Source of the DNA: CAWAWP01 sp963841205 | Lineage (GTDB): Bacteria > Chloroflexota > Ktedonobacteria > Ktedonobacterales > JADMIN01 | Assembly: GCA_963841205.1 (NCBI GenBank) | Contig: CAWJCH010000024.1 | Coordinates: 60,084 to 124,083 of the forward strand | Reading direction: 5' to 3' | DNA: 64,000 nucleotides | Shown here: one piece after another, positions 8,544 through 17,031 of the stretch | Layout of the letters: each line of letters opens with the position of its first letter | Numbering within the stretch: the stretch's first letter is position 1 | Notes under the pieces: generated by a model | What the model was told of the DNA's origin: nothing | The model's input: the letters and a program-made list of their open reading frames with translations, nothing else | The model's database searches: none | Made by a program: the position numbers and the translations under genes

Positions 8544-8843
8544 TTGACGGCATATCCGGGCGAGCAGCAGACGTCGGCGGCCGGGCCGAGCAACGACCAG
8601 TCAATCGTGATGTACTCCACCGCTTGGTGCGGCGACTGCCGGCGCGCCAAGCGGGTCTTCGGGGCGAGAGGCGTTGAGTACACCGAGATCAACATCGACG
8701 ATGACCGGGCAGCTGCGCAGGAAGTGCTGCGGCTGAACGGTGGCATGCGCAGTGTCCCGACGATCCTGTTTCCCGACGGCAGTGTGCTCGTCGAACCGTC
8801 GATGTCCGCGCTCGAGAACAAGCTGAGTGCGCTAGCGAAGTAG
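8544..8843 (+). CDS. Glutaredoxin/mycoredoxin-like protein
   Basis: 99 residues from a TTG start with aggag 11 bases upstream. The thioredoxin-fold signature is VMYSTAWCGDCRRAKRVF, with the redox motif CGDC, and the cis-proline loop is MRSVPTILFPDG. About 20 residues precede the fold, so an internal ATG at YSTAW is too late to be the start. Mycoredoxin-type proteins reduce mixed disulfides with low-molecular-weight thiols; the thiol used by this organism is not known. Cytoplasmic; no operon partner. Confidence 0.85.
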   Translation: MTAYPGEQQTSAAGPSNDQSIVMYSTAWCGDCRRAKRVFGARGVEYTEINIDDDRAAAQEVLRLNGGMRSVPTILFPDGSVLVEPSMSALENKLSALAK

Positions 8844-9441
8844 CCTTCCCGCCCGCGACACGTCCGCTTTCCCGCGGCTCCCGCGGAGGACGCGGCGCAC
8901 GGAGCGCCACGTCGCTTCCCTCCAACCGCATCCACACCTATGCTGGGGCCGCGCTCTTGGTGCACCTGGACCGGCCCCGTTGCTATATCACAAGACGCGC
9001 CTGAATGTACACAGGTTACGCGCCCACCCATTTGGGTAATCCTGCTCGCCGTTCTGTGACCGGCGTTACCGCGGTAACGGAATTCCCCCACGGGAAGGGC
9101 GTCGTCGCACGTGTGGTCTCGCCGCATCTCGATTCTCCCTCCCGGCGCAATCGCTCGCGGCAACTCAGCAGCCTCGGCAGGGGTAAGCGCACACGACGCG
9201 CGTCACGCAAGGTGGTGTTCAGCGCCAAGGCATAGATCGCCGCTCTATCCCCCTTACCCCGCGCCTTTGCGAGAGAGGTACACTTACCTGGGAGCGTCAC
9301 TTCGCTCAGCGCGGCGCGCTTCCTGCGCTGTGCAACTCTGCGTGCGGGCTCGCGTAGGAAACGCGTGGGGTACGAGCCGGGCGGGCGCGACTCCAGGCTG
9401 AGGATGCACGGTCGCTCCGAAGAGAGCCGGGAGAGCAGGCG
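8844..9441. other. 598-bp gene-free stretch with a 16-bp perfect palindrome
   Basis: No convincing coding frame. At 9064-9079 there is an exact palindrome, CGTTACCGCGGTAACG, a possible operator. The downstream kinase start at 9442 is preceded by gagagcaggcg, a weak ribosome binding site. Confidence 0.5.
9064..9079. promoter_or_regulatory. Perfect 16-bp palindrome, candidate operator
   Basis: CGTTACCGCGGTAACG equals its own reverse complement. It lies about 360 bp upstream of the kinase gene. No cognate regulator is adjacent. Confidence 0.35.
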
Positions 9442-11619
9442 ATGGTCACGTGTCCGCACTGCGCGACAGAGAATCGCGCGGACGCGACGTTCTGCAACAC
9501 CTGCGGCTTTCTCCTGAAGGCTGGGGCCGCTCGCGCCGCGTCGCATGCCGCGTCGACCTCCGCCAGCACGGCGCCGGTGCCCGCGCTCCACGCCACGGGC
9601 CGGTTGGCGCCGCAGTCCAAACTGCGCGGGCGCTACCTCATCCTCAAGAACATCGGCCAGGGCGGCATGGCCGCCGTCTACCTAGCGCACGACCTCCGCG
9701 AGGGGCGCTCGGTGGCAGTCAAGGAGATGAGCCAGGACGGCCTGCCGCCCGATGAGCTACGCGAGGCGCTGGAGAGCTTCGAGTCCGAGGCGCGGCTACT
9801 AACTCGCCTGCGTCACCCCAACCTGCCACGCGTCTACGAGACCTTCTCCGAGCAGGGCCGGCATTATCTCGTGATGGACTACATCACTGGCGAGACGCTG
9901 GAGCAGCGCCAGCAGCGCGCGGGCGGCGCGGCGCGGCCGGAGGCGGAAGTGATGGGCTGGGCGCGGCAGATCTGCGACGTGCTGACCTACCTGCACGGCC
10001 AGCGCCCGCCGGTGATCTTCCGCGACCTCAAGCCGGCCAACATCATGCTCACCGCCGATGGGCAGATCAAGCTGATTGACTTCGGCATCGCCCGCGTCTT
10101 CGCGCCGGGCCGCACACGCGACACGCAGGTGCTCGGCACGCCCGGCTTTGCGCCGCCGGAGCAGTACGGCAAGGCGCAGACCGACGCCCGCGCCGACGTT
10201 TACGCGCTCGGCTGCACGCTCTATCAGCTACTCACCGGCTACGACCCCGGCACCACGCCTTTCAATCTGCCGCCGATAGGTTCGCGCGGCGCGCACATCG
10301 CCCCCGCCGTGCAACGAGCCATCGAGCGCGCGACCAAGCTCGATCGCGAGAACCGCTACCCCACCATCGAGGCCTTCCGGCACGACCTGCTGCCAGTCGC
10401 AGCCGCCGCGGCGCCCGCCGCGCAGACCGCGCCGCAGCCAGCCCCAGCGAAGGCGAAACCCTCGATCACGTCGTACCAGGCGGCAAGGGCAGCGCCGGGA
10501 ACGATGGCGGCGCGGGTCGTCGTCCAACCCTACGTGGTGGACCTCGGCACGCTGGTCAGCGGGCAGCGCGGCACTGTGGCGATCACCGTCGGCGGCACCG
10601 GCGGGGCGCGCGTCCGCGGGCAGATCTCGTCGCCGGTGCCCTGGCTGCGGCTGGATAAGGATCGCTTCGACGGGGCCAACACCGTCGTCCAGGTGATCGC
10701 CGAGACCAGCATGCTGGGCAGTGCGAAGGGCATGCAGACCACGTCGCTCCAGGTGACCTGCGACTCGCACCTGCTCTTCGTGCCCGTGCGCTTCGAGATC
10801 GTCGCCGCGAGCCGCCAGAGTAAGGTTGCCGCGAAGGCGCCGGCCGCACCCGCTCCCGCCCAACCTACTCCAAAGGGAGTGGCAGTTCCCGCGCCCGCGA
10901 AACCTGCACCGCGTGTCGCTACGAAGACGCGGCCCGTTGATGCGAAGCACGCCCAACCGCCGGTACAGCGTACGCGGACGATGCGCTTGGCCGGCGGGCT
11001 CGTCGGCGGCATGACGCTCTCGGTCCTGGCGACCACGGCGCCGGCGCGCTTGATCTCGGGCACCACCTCGCCGCAGCTCCCGATCTTGACGGCTCCATTG
11101 GCCCTTGGCGTACTGCTGCTCGCTTCGCTCGCCGCCGGGGTGGGCGCGCTCGCTGGCACGGGCGGGGCGAACTGGCGGGGGCGCGTCGTCACGTCGCTAT
11201 GTGCCGCCCTGATCGGTGGCATCGCCGTGATTGCCTTCGGCGGCCCGTGGTACTGGACGGGGTTCGCGGGCCTCCTCACGCGGCACGTCACCACGCCGCT
11301 GGCCGCGCAACTTGGCGTGCAGGTCGCCGCGAGCGTCGGCGGGACGCTAGGGGCCGATGCCGGTGGCAGCGTGATGCTCCATCGCATTGGCGACTTCCTG
11401 CGCCGCTATTCCGGCATCTTCGTGCCCGTCGGCATGAGCGTCGCCGGCGGCGTGGCGGGCTTGCTGCTCACCAAGGGCTATTTCTTGGGCTGCCTAACGC
11501 CGATCGGCATCGTCGGAGGCGCCTGGGTGGGGTGGACGCTGGCGCGCGTGCTCGGCTTCGGCTTCCGCATGCCGCGCCGCTATCGCCCGCCGCAGCGCCG
11601 CTGGCGCTTGTACCCCTAG
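9442..11619 (+). CDS. Zinc-ribbon Ser/Thr protein kinase with four C-terminal membrane helices
   Basis: 725 residues. An N-terminal zinc ribbon (CPHCATENRADATFCNTC) precedes the kinase domain, about residues 55-320. The glycine loop is GQGGMAAV, Lys94 is in VAVKEM, Asp195 in FRDLKPANIM and Asp213 in the DFG motif. The usual HRD histidine is Phe here, which some kinases tolerate. An Ala/Pro linker is followed by a beta-sandwich-like domain (VVDLGTLVSGQRGTVAITV), about 360-450, and then about four hydrophobic helices from residue 515 to the end. Expected role: membrane-anchored Pkn2-type kinase phosphorylating cytoplasmic targets. miaA starts 20 bp downstream and may be cotranscribed. Confidence 0.87.
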   Translation: MVTCPHCATENRADATFCNTCGFLLKAGAARAASHAASTSASTAPVPALHATGRLAPQSKLRGRYLILKNIGQGGMAAVYLAHDLREGRSVAVKEMSQDGLPPDELREALESFESEARLLTRLRHPNLPRVYETFSEQGRHYLVMDYITGETLEQRQQRAGGAARPEAEVMGWARQICDVLTYLHGQRPPVIFRDLKPANIMLTADGQIKLIDFGIARVFAPGRTRDTQVLGTPGFAPPEQYGKAQTDARADVYALGCTLYQLLTGYDPGTTPFNLPPIGSRGAHIAPAVQRAIERATKLDRENRYPTIEAFRHDLLPVAAAAAPAAQTAPQPAPAKAKPSITSYQAARAAPGTMAARVVVQPYVVDLGTLVSGQRGTVAITVGGTGGARVRGQISSPVPWLRLDKDRFDGANTVVQVIAETSMLGSAKGMQTTSLQVTCDSHLLFVPVRFEIVAASRQSKVAAKAPAAPAPAQPTPKGVAVPAPAKPAPRVATKTRPVDAKHAQPPVQRTRTMRLAGGLVGGMTLSVLATTAPARLISGTTSPQLPILTAPLALGVLLLASLAAGVGALAGTGGANWRGRVVTSLCAALIGGIAVIAFGGPWYWTGFAGLLTRHVTTPLAAQLGVQVAASVGGTLGADAGGSVMLHRIGDFLRRYSGIFVPVGMSVAGGVAGLLLTKGYFLGCLTPIGIVGGAWVGWTLARVLGFGFRMPRRYRPPQRRWRLYP

Positions 11620-11639
11620 GGCGCGGCGAGGAGCATTCC

Positions 11640-12599
11640 GTGCCCGATAGTGGGAGTGAGCCGCATCCGCTTGTCGCGCTGGTCGGGCCGACAGCGGCGG
11701 GCAAGACGGCTCTAGCGCTGGCATTGGCCGACCGATTGCGCGAGCACGTCGCCTGCGAGATTGTCTCGGCGGACTCGCGCCAGATCTACCGGCTGATGGA
11801 TGTCGCCACTGCCAAGCCCTCGGCAGAGGAGCGCGCCCGGCTGCCGCACCACCTGATCGACGTGGTCTGGCCCGACGAGCCATACACATTGGCGCAGTAC
11901 CAGCGCGACGCGACCGCGGCCATCGCGGACATCCACGCGCGGGGCGGGCTGCCGCTGCTGGTCGGCGGGACGGGACTCTACGTGCGCGCGGTGGTGGACG
12001 GACTGACGATCCCCGAGGTGGCGCCGCAGCCGGAGCTGCGCGCGGAGCTGGAAGCCGAGGCGGCGGCTCAGGGCCCTGGGGCGCTGCACGCGCGATTGGC
12101 GGCACTCGACCCCGTCACGGCGGCGCGGATCGACCCCAACAACGTCCGCAGGCTGGTGCGCGCGATCGAGGTCTGTCTGGTGACGGGGCAACCCTTCTCG
12201 GCGCAGCAGGGCGCGCGGCCCACGCCCTATCGTCCTGTATTGCTTGGCATGACCATGGAGCGCGGGGCGCTCTATGCACGCGCCGACGCCCGCATAGACG
12301 CCATGCTCGCGGCGGGGCTGGTGGAGGAGACGCGCGGACTGGTCGAACGCGGCTACGGCTGGGGGCTGCCGTCGATGTCGAGCCTGGGCTACCGCGAGAT
12401 CGGCGACTATCTGCGCGGGGAGATGGCCCTTGACGAGGCGATTACACGCTTCAAGGTCGCCACGCATGCCTATATCCGCCGGCAGCTCACATGGTTCCGG
12501 CCCGACACGCGGATCACCTGGCTCGACGCGGCGCAACCGATCGAAGCGCTGGCCGACGAGGCGCCGCGGCTCATCCTCACGGCGACGACCGGGGGATGA
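11640..12599 (+). CDS. miaA: tRNA dimethylallyltransferase MiaA
   Basis: Adds a dimethylallyl group to N6 of A37 in tRNAs that read codons starting with U. 319 residues from GTG 11640, with aggag eight bases upstream. The open frame extends further 5' but through the kinase gene in another frame. Motifs are the P-loop GPTAAGKT, SADSRQIYR, HHLIDVVWPDEPYT, GGTGLYVRAVVDG and the C-terminal GYREIGDYL with RRQLTWFR. Length matches the family. It follows the kinase closely and is convergent with ndh. Confidence 0.95.
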   Translation: MPDSGSEPHPLVALVGPTAAGKTALALALADRLREHVACEIVSADSRQIYRLMDVATAKPSAEERARLPHHLIDVVWPDEPYTLAQYQRDATAAIADIHARGGLPLLVGGTGLYVRAVVDGLTIPEVAPQPELRAELEAEAAAQGPGALHARLAALDPVTAARIDPNNVRRLVRAIEVCLVTGQPFSAQQGARPTPYRPVLLGMTMERGALYARADARIDAMLAAGLVEETRGLVERGYGWGLPSMSSLGYREIGDYLRGEMALDEAITRFKVATHAYIRRQLTWFRPDTRITWLDAAQPIEALADEAPRLILTATTGG

Positions 12600-12619
12600 G
12601 CAAGCACTATTGGACTGAT

Positions 12620-14005
12620 TCAGCGCCCCGTGAGCGCCTTGGGCTCATGCGCGGGGAGGGGCGTGTTATCGAGGGTGATCAGCCGGGCGCCGCGACGGAA
12701 GGTGACGTAGGCCCAGGCCCACTGGGTGATCACGAGCAGGCGATTGCGGAAGTCGATCAGGTAGAGGATGTGGACGCCGGCCCAGATCAGCCAGCCCAAT
12801 AGCCCGGTGAAATTCAGCCGCCAGATGCGCCCGATGGCGTACGCGCGCCCAACGGTCGCCAGGTAACCTTTGTCGACGTACTGGAAGGGCTTCGGCGTGG
12901 GCTGGCCGGTTACGCGCGTCTCGATCACCCGCGCCGCGTAGACGCCCTCCTGCATCGCCACGGGCGCCACGCCCGGCAGCAGCTTGCCGTCCTGCTTGGT
13001 CGCCGCCGTGTCGCCGATGACGAAGACCTCTGGGTGCCCCGCGATGCTGAGATCGGCCCGCACGACGACACGCCCGGCGCGGTCGGTCTCCGTGCCGAGC
13101 CACCTGCCGGCGGGGGAAGCCTCGACACCCGCAGCCCAGATCACCGTCTGCGCGGGCACGTCCTCGCCGGCGATGCGCACGCCCTCGGCGTCCACATGCT
13201 CAACCGGTGTGTTCAGACGCACGGTGACGCCCATGCGTGTGAGGGTACGTTGCGCGGCCTTGGCCAACGAGAGGGGGAAGGCGGCGAGCAGGCGGGGCGT
13301 CGCCTCGACGAGGATGATGCGCGCGGAGGCGGGATCGATGTGGCGGAAGTCGTCGCGGAGCGCCTTGCGCGCCAGCTCGGCGATCGCGCCGGCCATCTCG
13401 ACGCCCGTCGGGCCGCCGCCGACCACCACGAAGGTGAGCAGTTGGCGCTGACGCGCGGGGTCGCGCTCCTGCTCGGCGGCCTCGAAGGCCAGCAGGATCT
13501 TGCGGCGTAGCGCCGTCGCATCGGGGATCGACTTCAGCGCGGGGGCGAAGTCGGCCCAGTCGTCGTGGCCGAAGTAGCTCTGGCCCGCGCCGGTCGCCAC
13601 GATCAGGAAGTCGTAGTCCAGCGCGAGCTCGCCAGTGGCGACGTCGCCCTCGATGGCGCGCGAGCGGGCGTAGACCTTGCGTGCGGCGACGTCTATGAGC
13701 GTCACCTCGGCGAGCAGCACCTCGGTGTTGCGCTGGCGCCGCAGGATGCCCCGGATCGGCGCGGCGATGTCTGTTGGCGCGAGCTCCGCGGTGGCAACCT
13801 GGTAGAGCAGCGGCTGGAAGAGATGATGGTTGTTGCGATCCACCACCGTCACGCGGACCGGCGCGCGCGCCAGCCGCCGCGCGGCGCGGAGGCCACCGAA
13901 ACCGCCGCCGATGATGACGACGTGCGGCTTTCTCGGCGCGGAGCCGTCCCACGGCGCGGTCGTGGCGGGTTGATCCTGGTCATGCTGTCTTGTCAATGCG
14001 TTCAT
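12620..14005 (-). CDS. ndh: Type II NADH dehydrogenase (NDH-2)
   Basis: 461 residues. It has two Rossmann dinucleotide-binding motifs: IIGGGFGGLRAARRL near residue 31 for FAD and VVVGGGPTGVEMAGAI for NAD(P)H. The FAD-contact segment VFVIGDTAATKQDGKLLPGVAPVAMQ is typical of the family. The C-terminal hydrophobic part (FTGLLGWLIWAGVHILYLIDFRNRLLV) is the membrane-binding region. The enzyme oxidises NADH and reduces quinone without pumping protons. Monocistronic, start ATG 14005, convergent with miaA. Confidence 0.93.
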   Translation of the reverse strand: MNALTRQHDQDQPATTAPWDGSAPRKPHVVIIGGGFGGLRAARRLARAPVRVTVVDRNNHHLFQPLLYQVATAELAPTDIAAPIRGILRRQRNTEVLLAEVTLIDVAARKVYARSRAIEGDVATGELALDYDFLIVATGAGQSYFGHDDWADFAPALKSIPDATALRRKILLAFEAAEQERDPARQRQLLTFVVVGGGPTGVEMAGAIAELARKALRDDFRHIDPASARIILVEATPRLLAAFPLSLAKAAQRTLTRMGVTVRLNTPVEHVDAEGVRIAGEDVPAQTVIWAAGVEASPAGRWLGTETDRAGRVVVRADLSIAGHPEVFVIGDTAATKQDGKLLPGVAPVAMQEGVYAARVIETRVTGQPTPKPFQYVDKGYLATVGRAYAIGRIWRLNFTGLLGWLIWAGVHILYLIDFRNRLLVITQWAWAYVTFRRGARLITLDNTPLPAHEPKALTGR

Positions 14006-14382
14006 GATGTGCCCCTCCTCTTGGAGCGTCCGGGGCCGCAGCCACCGGCCCGTGGGGCATCTCCGAGTGCTCTTGGGCTCAATCAGATGGTAGTCCGAGG
14101 TGGCTCGATCGGCCAGTGCGTGCTAGCGGGGCGATCTTCGTAGAAACTTACTCGAAACTTACACCGGACTCTATCGCACGTCGGACGGCTAGCCTACACT
14201 CCATCAAGTCGCGGCCAGCCCTACCTTGCAATTCCATCGACTGGCGGTTGATGGCCAGCCACGGTGAGTTGTCGCCGCCGCTCCCCTGCCAGAAGGCCGC
14301 GGCTAATCCCGTAGCAGCCACGCGGCATGGGGTCCAAGAACGCAAGTTAATCGGTATGAGCCCTTTGTAGGAGCGCATTGCT
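14006..14382. promoter_or_regulatory. Divergent promoter region ndh / lipoprotein gene
   Basis: No gene seen in 377 bp. Promoters for ndh (minus) and the lipoprotein (plus) must lie here. aggagcg at 14370-14376 is the ribosome binding site of the lipoprotein. Confidence 0.4.
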
Positions 14383-15150
14383 ATGAATCGTCGGCTCTCG
14401 AACTCCGCCTGGAGGCTGCTCGGACTCCTCCTCACCGTGCCATTCGGGCTTGCGTTGGTCCTCGCGGGGTGTGGCTCGAATGCCAGCGCAAACGGGTCCT
14501 CGGCCGCGGCGACGGCGACGTGTCCTTCGACCACGACGCGGAGCGTCGCGATGGTGACGGGGACGATCAGCGCGACGGGGAGCGGCCAGATCAGCGTCAC
14601 GGCGACGAACAATAAGACGACGGTGGTGCATCTCGGCTCGACGACCTCGATCCGCAAGGTGACGGCCGTGCCGGTATCGAGCTTGACGGCGGGGACGACG
14701 GTGCAGGTGCAGACGGATACCAACGTGACGATGGCGCAGCGCATCCTGGTGACGCCAGCGGGGACGACCACTGGCACCAGTACGGGCACCGGCGGGCCGG
14801 GGGCTGGCTTCGGGCGCGGCAACGGGACGCCGGGCACGGCCTTCAATGCGGCGTGCTTCCGGCGCGGCGGGACGGGAACTGGCACGCCAGCCTCGGGTTT
14901 CCCCGGCCAGAACAGCCTCCGCGGGGTGCGCGGGATGGTGGACTCGGCTTCGAGCTCGCAGTTGAAGATGGAGGACGCGGCGGGCCAGGTGTACACGCTG
15001 GCGATCACCTCGTCGACGCTGATCGAGACGACGGGCACCGGCGCGGCGAGCGACCTGGTGAAGGGGGCTTCGGTGACCTGCACCGGCACCTCGGCGAGCG
15101 ACGGCAGCGTGGCGGCGCGGTCGATCACGGTGGCGCCGGCGGGGGCGTGA
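14383..15150 (+). CDS. Lipoprotein with repeated OB-like segments (DUF5666-like)
   Basis: 255 residues. The signal peptide ends in a lipobox LVLAGC, so Cys is the lipidated first residue of the mature protein. Two related segments (MVTGTISATGSGQISVT...STTSIRKVT and VRGMVDSASSSQLKMED...SSTLIETTG) each look like short five-stranded domains of the DUF5666 type, joined by a Gly/Thr-rich linker. Surface-exposed on the membrane; function unknown. Confidence 0.75.
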   Translation: MNRRLSNSAWRLLGLLLTVPFGLALVLAGCGSNASANGSSAAATATCPSTTTRSVAMVTGTISATGSGQISVTATNNKTTVVHLGSTTSIRKVTAVPVSSLTAGTTVQVQTDTNVTMAQRILVTPAGTTTGTSTGTGGPGAGFGRGNGTPGTAFNAACFRRGGTGTGTPASGFPGQNSLRGVRGMVDSASSSQLKMEDAAGQVYTLAITSSTLIETTGTGAASDLVKGASVTCTGTSASDGSVAARSITVAPAGA

Positions 15151-15213
15151 TGGGTGGCGAGGTGGTGGAATGGTTGTGATGGCTGGCGGCTGACCAGTCG
15201 TCGAGCGGCAGGG

Positions 15214-15453
15214 ATGCGGCGGATGACGGCGAAACTGCAGCTCTCGATCGTCGCCGGGGCGCTGCACGCGCACATCGAGTCGCTCGATTTCTGTGGGCTG
15301 GGGCTGCCGGGGCTGGTGACGAGCACGCTGGAGGGCCAGATCAATGCGCACCTCGGCTGGCCGGCGCTGACGCGGGCGGGCGGTCATCGCTACGCGGTGA
15401 CGAGCGTGACGACAAAGGACCGCTCGATCACGATGACGCTGAGGCGAAGCTGA
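15214..15453 (+). CDS. Short protein resembling the C-terminus of DUF2993/LmeA-type proteins, possible fragment
   Basis: 79 residues from ATG 15214. The pattern LPGLVTSTLEGQINAHLGW followed by YAVTSVTTKDRSITMTLRR resembles the last part of DUF2993 lipid-binding domains. A complete domain would need about 150 more residues, and there is no signal peptide, so this may be a truncated remnant. It follows the lipoprotein gene at about 60 bp. Confidence 0.4.
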   Translation: MRRMTAKLQLSIVAGALHAHIESLDFCGLGLPGLVTSTLEGQINAHLGWPALTRAGGHRYAVTSVTTKDRSITMTLRRS

Positions 15454-15690
15454 GCGGCTTAGCGGGGCACGGCAGGCCGCCGGCACCTCGGCACCGAGAC
15501 GGGAACCCATGGCGCGCCGGGGACATTGCCCGTCCGGTTCACTTAACCGCACTTCCCTCAAGCACTCACCTTGTGTTAATCGACTCCTAACTGCGCGACG
15601 ATACTGTTCTGTTTGGTATACGGCACGGTTTCTTCTGCCGTAGCCAAGAACGATGGATGCCGCGTTCAGTACGGAGGAGTTATCTCGACC

Positions 15691-16851
15691 ATGCGCTCGC
15701 ACTCCAAGGCGCTCGCAGCCGTTTCGTCGTGCCTCACCCTCGCCGCGTTGTTGCTCGCCGCGTGCGGCGGCTCGAGCAGCGGCGTCATCGCGACGGCGAC
15801 CACGGCCCCGGCCGCGGGCAACACGCCCGCCGGCAGCCCGAAGCACATCTTCTACATCATGATGGAGAACCACGCCACCGACGAGATCATCGGCAACACC
15901 GCCGACGCGCCCTACATCAACTCGCTGGTCGGCCAGGCCAACGTCGCCATGCAGTACTACGGCGTGACGCATCCGAGCCTGCCGAACTACCTGGCGAGCG
16001 TCTCCGGCGACACGCAGGGCATCTTCGACGACTGCGGCACGGGTCTTTATGTGACCTGCGCGCCCGAGGAGTTCATCAGCTCGGCCTCGTACACGAATGG
16101 CAAGAACCTGCTGACGGACGCGCAGATCGCGTCGGCCACGGCGCAGAAGCATCTCTTCAGCGGCCAGACGATCGTGGACCAGCTCGAGGCTAAGGGCTTG
16201 ACCTGGAAGGGGTATTTCGAGAGCCTGCCCGTTGCCGGCTACACCGGCGACAGTACCAGTGACTCGCTCTACGCCGGCAAGCATAACCCCTTCATCTACT
16301 TCCAGGACATCCGCTCGAACCCGAGCCGCATGCAGAAGTTGGTGCCGTGGAGTCAACTGGCGACAGACCTGAACTCGAACAACGTGCCGAACTTCCTCTA
16401 CATGGTGCCGAACCTCTGCGACGACATGCACGGCGCCTCCAGCGCCGTGGCCACCGCTACCAATCTGCCCGACTGCGCCTACCCCGCGTCCGGGCTTGAC
16501 CACTCGATCATCAAGCGCGGCGACACGTACCTCTCGAACACGATCCCCGCGATCATGCAGTCCAAGGCATGGAGCGACAACTCGGCCATCGTGATCGTGT
16601 GGGACGAGGATGACTACAACGGATACGCCGGTTGCTGCCACAGCCCGACGGGGGTCAACGGAGTGACGCTGGGCGGGGCCAACGCGCCGGCGCTCGTGAT
16701 CACCAAGTCGGGCAGCCATTCGATGGACACGACGCAGCAGTACAACCATTATTCGCTGCTGGCGACCATCGAGAAGATGTGGGGCCTGAGCTGCCTCGCG
16801 AACGCCTGCGGCTTCTCCGACTCGGCGCTGATGACGAAGTTCTTCCAATAG
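15691..16851 (+). CDS. Secreted lipoprotein phosphoesterase (PF04185-like)
   Basis: 386 residues from ATG 15691, with acggagg 12-18 bases upstream. The signal peptide ends in lipobox LLLAAC, followed by a Thr/Ala linker and the catalytic domain. HIFYIMMENHATDEIIG supplies the metal-binding Glu-Asn of the family, THPSLPNYLASVSGD the nucleophile region, and AIVIVWDEDDYNGYAG and SHSMDTTQQYNHYSLLATIE the late metal ligands. Same family as the partial gene at the left edge but a different subgroup. Expected to hydrolyse phosphate esters outside the cell. A hairpin follows at 16899-16930. Confidence 0.9.
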   Translation: MRSHSKALAAVSSCLTLAALLLAACGGSSSGVIATATTAPAAGNTPAGSPKHIFYIMMENHATDEIIGNTADAPYINSLVGQANVAMQYYGVTHPSLPNYLASVSGDTQGIFDDCGTGLYVTCAPEEFISSASYTNGKNLLTDAQIASATAQKHLFSGQTIVDQLEAKGLTWKGYFESLPVAGYTGDSTSDSLYAGKHNPFIYFQDIRSNPSRMQKLVPWSQLATDLNSNNVPNFLYMVPNLCDDMHGASSAVATATNLPDCAYPASGLDHSIIKRGDTYLSNTIPAIMQSKAWSDNSAIVIVWDEDDYNGYAGCCHSPTGVNGVTLGGANAPALVITKSGSHSMDTTQQYNHYSLLATIEKMWGLSCLANACGFSDSALMTKFFQ

Positions 16852-16898
16852 ACACTCACCCAGCCAGACCCTGACCCGAGACCGAGCGTATCGCAGCC

Positions 16899-16930
16899 GG
16901 CCCCCATCTTGAGCAACCAAGGTGGGGGCC
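16899..16930 (+). terminator. Hairpin after phosphoesterase gene
   Basis: ggcccccatctt pairs with aaggtgggggcc (one G-U). There is no T-tract, so it may work as a Rho-independent terminator only weakly, or as an mRNA 3' end stabiliser. Confidence 0.55.
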
Positions 16931-17031
16931 TCATCATGGCCGCCCGTCATACGTTCCCGGCACGTTTCCTGCTGCAACGGTCCGGCACGAAGAGCGGCAG
17001 AGCTCGCGGAGCTGAGTAGGGGGAGGGCGCG

